From Manis javanica (lineage: Eukaryota; Chordata; Mammalia; Pholidota; Manidae), in assembly GCF_040802235.1 (NCBI RefSeq), contig NC_133158.1, forward strand, positions 39,436,001 to 39,500,000: 64,000 bases of DNA, given 5' to 3'. Both the position numbers and the translations under genes were made by a program. Below are positions 63,170-64,000 of the stretch, piece by piece (the stretch's first letter is position 1; every line of letters begins with the position of its first letter). The notes under the pieces are model-generated. The model saw nothing but the letters and a program-made list of their open reading frames with translations, made no database searches and was not told where the DNA came from.

Positions 63170-63704
63170 CTGTAATAAAGATTTGGACGACAGGCTGGGG
63201 TCACTCAGGGCTCCCGCTATGGCAGACAGAGGTCTGCCATGGCTGCAGGCAGTGCCGGAGCAGCAGTCCCAGGAAGGTCAGTCTGTGCCCGGCATTGTCC
63301 AGAGCCTCTACAGACCCGCTGAGCCCTGGCCACCCTGGCAGGTAGCCTTTCAGAGAAGCCAGGCGTTTGCCCAGGGCACTCACCTGCTAAGGGTGGGTGG
63401 GCCCAGCCATTTGCATCACTGGCAAAGGGGACCAGACCCGGGTGGGGACACCCTGAGACCCTTGTGAACAGAGCTGGACATGCACACTAGAGGAGGCGCC
63501 CCACTGTGCAGGGACCCTGCCTGGGTCAGTGCCTCCTGGCTTTCACGTGGCCAGCGAACACGATGCTCTCGGGCCAACCTGAAGGAGACGCAGACTCACC
63601 CAGGAATCCTCACTGCACAGTGCACATCACCAGCAGGCACCCACCCAGGTCTGCTGCACTGCTTACAGAGACCCCGACAGAAGCAGAGTTCACTCAGTAA
63701 TTAC

Positions 63705-63728
63705 CTTCCCAATGATGCTTCCAACTTC
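63705..63728 (-). CDS. PCBP3 micro-exon, 24 bp (KH1)
   Basis: Acceptor TTTTTTCCTACAG, donor GTAATT. Encodes EVGSIIGK in phase 0, the end of the first KH1 strand and the start of its nucleic-acid-binding loop. The preceding exons (start codon to LLMHGK in other PCBPs) lie beyond position 64000. Confidence 0.93.
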
Positions 63729-64000
63729 CTGTAGGAAAAAAATCACAGAAAGATGAAGTCACAAGGCAGAAGGAGAAAAAAACCTGTGAGGCGCAGCATG
63801 ACCCATCAATGTGAGGAGTGAGAAGGGGAGATTTAGGTGGTCAGGAGGGAGTGGGCAGTCGAGCCACTCGTGTGGAGGTCCTGAGGCCAGAGGGCTCCTC
63901 TGTGCCCGTGTAGCCCAGGTCCGGCCTCTGACAGACAGACAGGCAGTGGGACGGCCAGCTGCTTCTCAGATCAGGAAGTGGGGAAGCATCACCTATGAGC
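63729..64000. other. PCBP3 intron, incomplete at window edge
   Basis: The intron upstream of the 24-bp exon; nothing else is recognised. The window ends within it. Confidence 0.6.

Overview
This window is nuclear DNA from a placental mammal. It holds a spliced gene with GT-AG introns of 0.3-10 kb, full-length LINE-1 (L1) copies with target-site duplications (TSDs), endogenous retrovirus (ERV) LTRs, and old L1/MIR/Tigger/MER5-type relics. The species cannot be fixed from the sequence. I see no Alu, B1/B2, carnivore CAN, ruminant Bov-tA, horse ERE or bat VES elements. The young L1s have the 5' end, G-rich 3' UTR and ORF layout common in Laurasiatheria. A SINE-poor laurasiatherian such as a pangolin would fit, but that is a guess.

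Right part (about 36.8-64 kb): the 3' two thirds of PCBP3, poly(rC)-binding protein 3, on the minus strand. Twelve coding exons are recognised, from a 24-bp micro-exon at 63705-63728 to the terminal exon with stop codon at 37474-37476 and a poly(A) signal at 36855-36860. They encode most of KH1, all of KH2, the linker with an alternative 60-bp cassette exon, KH3 and the C-terminus. The N-terminal exons and promoter lie beyond position 64000. The introns are GC-rich and nearly free of young transposons; the 9.9-kb intron holds an old reversed L1, a MIR-like piece and a MER5-like piece.

Left part (1-36.8 kb): the 3' flank of PCBP3, with no cellular protein-coding gene that I can support. (a) At 1627-7956 a defective class I (gammaretrovirus-like) provirus on the minus strand is bounded by a 5-bp TSD. 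It has two LTRs, broken gag, pro and env, and no RNase H or integrase region. A tRNA-Lys-like sequence lies in gag. It sits in CpG-rich host DNA. (b) At 9.0-10.2 kb there is an LTR-like stretch and an old L1 piece. (c) At 14131-15277 there is a short L1 with a classic 5' inversion and 12-bp TSD. (d) At 15.3-19.1 kb an old L1 is riddled with LTRs, one of them folded back on itself. (e) At 19552-33816 a full-length L1 (L1-A) is itself split by a second full-length L1 (L1-B, from 21373). L1-B is followed without a TSD boundary by 1.76 kb of ERV env and LTR sequence ending at the LTR's own poly(A) signal and an A-rich tail; one 15-bp TSD encloses L1-B plus the ERV segment. (f) At 34-35.7 kb there are an old L1 piece and a Tigger-like DNA transposon.

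The most unusual object is the L1-B plus ERV composite at 21373-29451. It is either an L1 3' transduction of an ERV envelope/LTR segment or an ERV mRNA retrocopy that landed in the L1 tail. Other points of interest are a -1 frame break at the same place in ORF1 of both full-length L1s, a Gly-to-Cys change in PCBP3 KH1, a NAGNAG splice acceptor in PCBP3, and a CpG-island-like stretch inside its 3' half.
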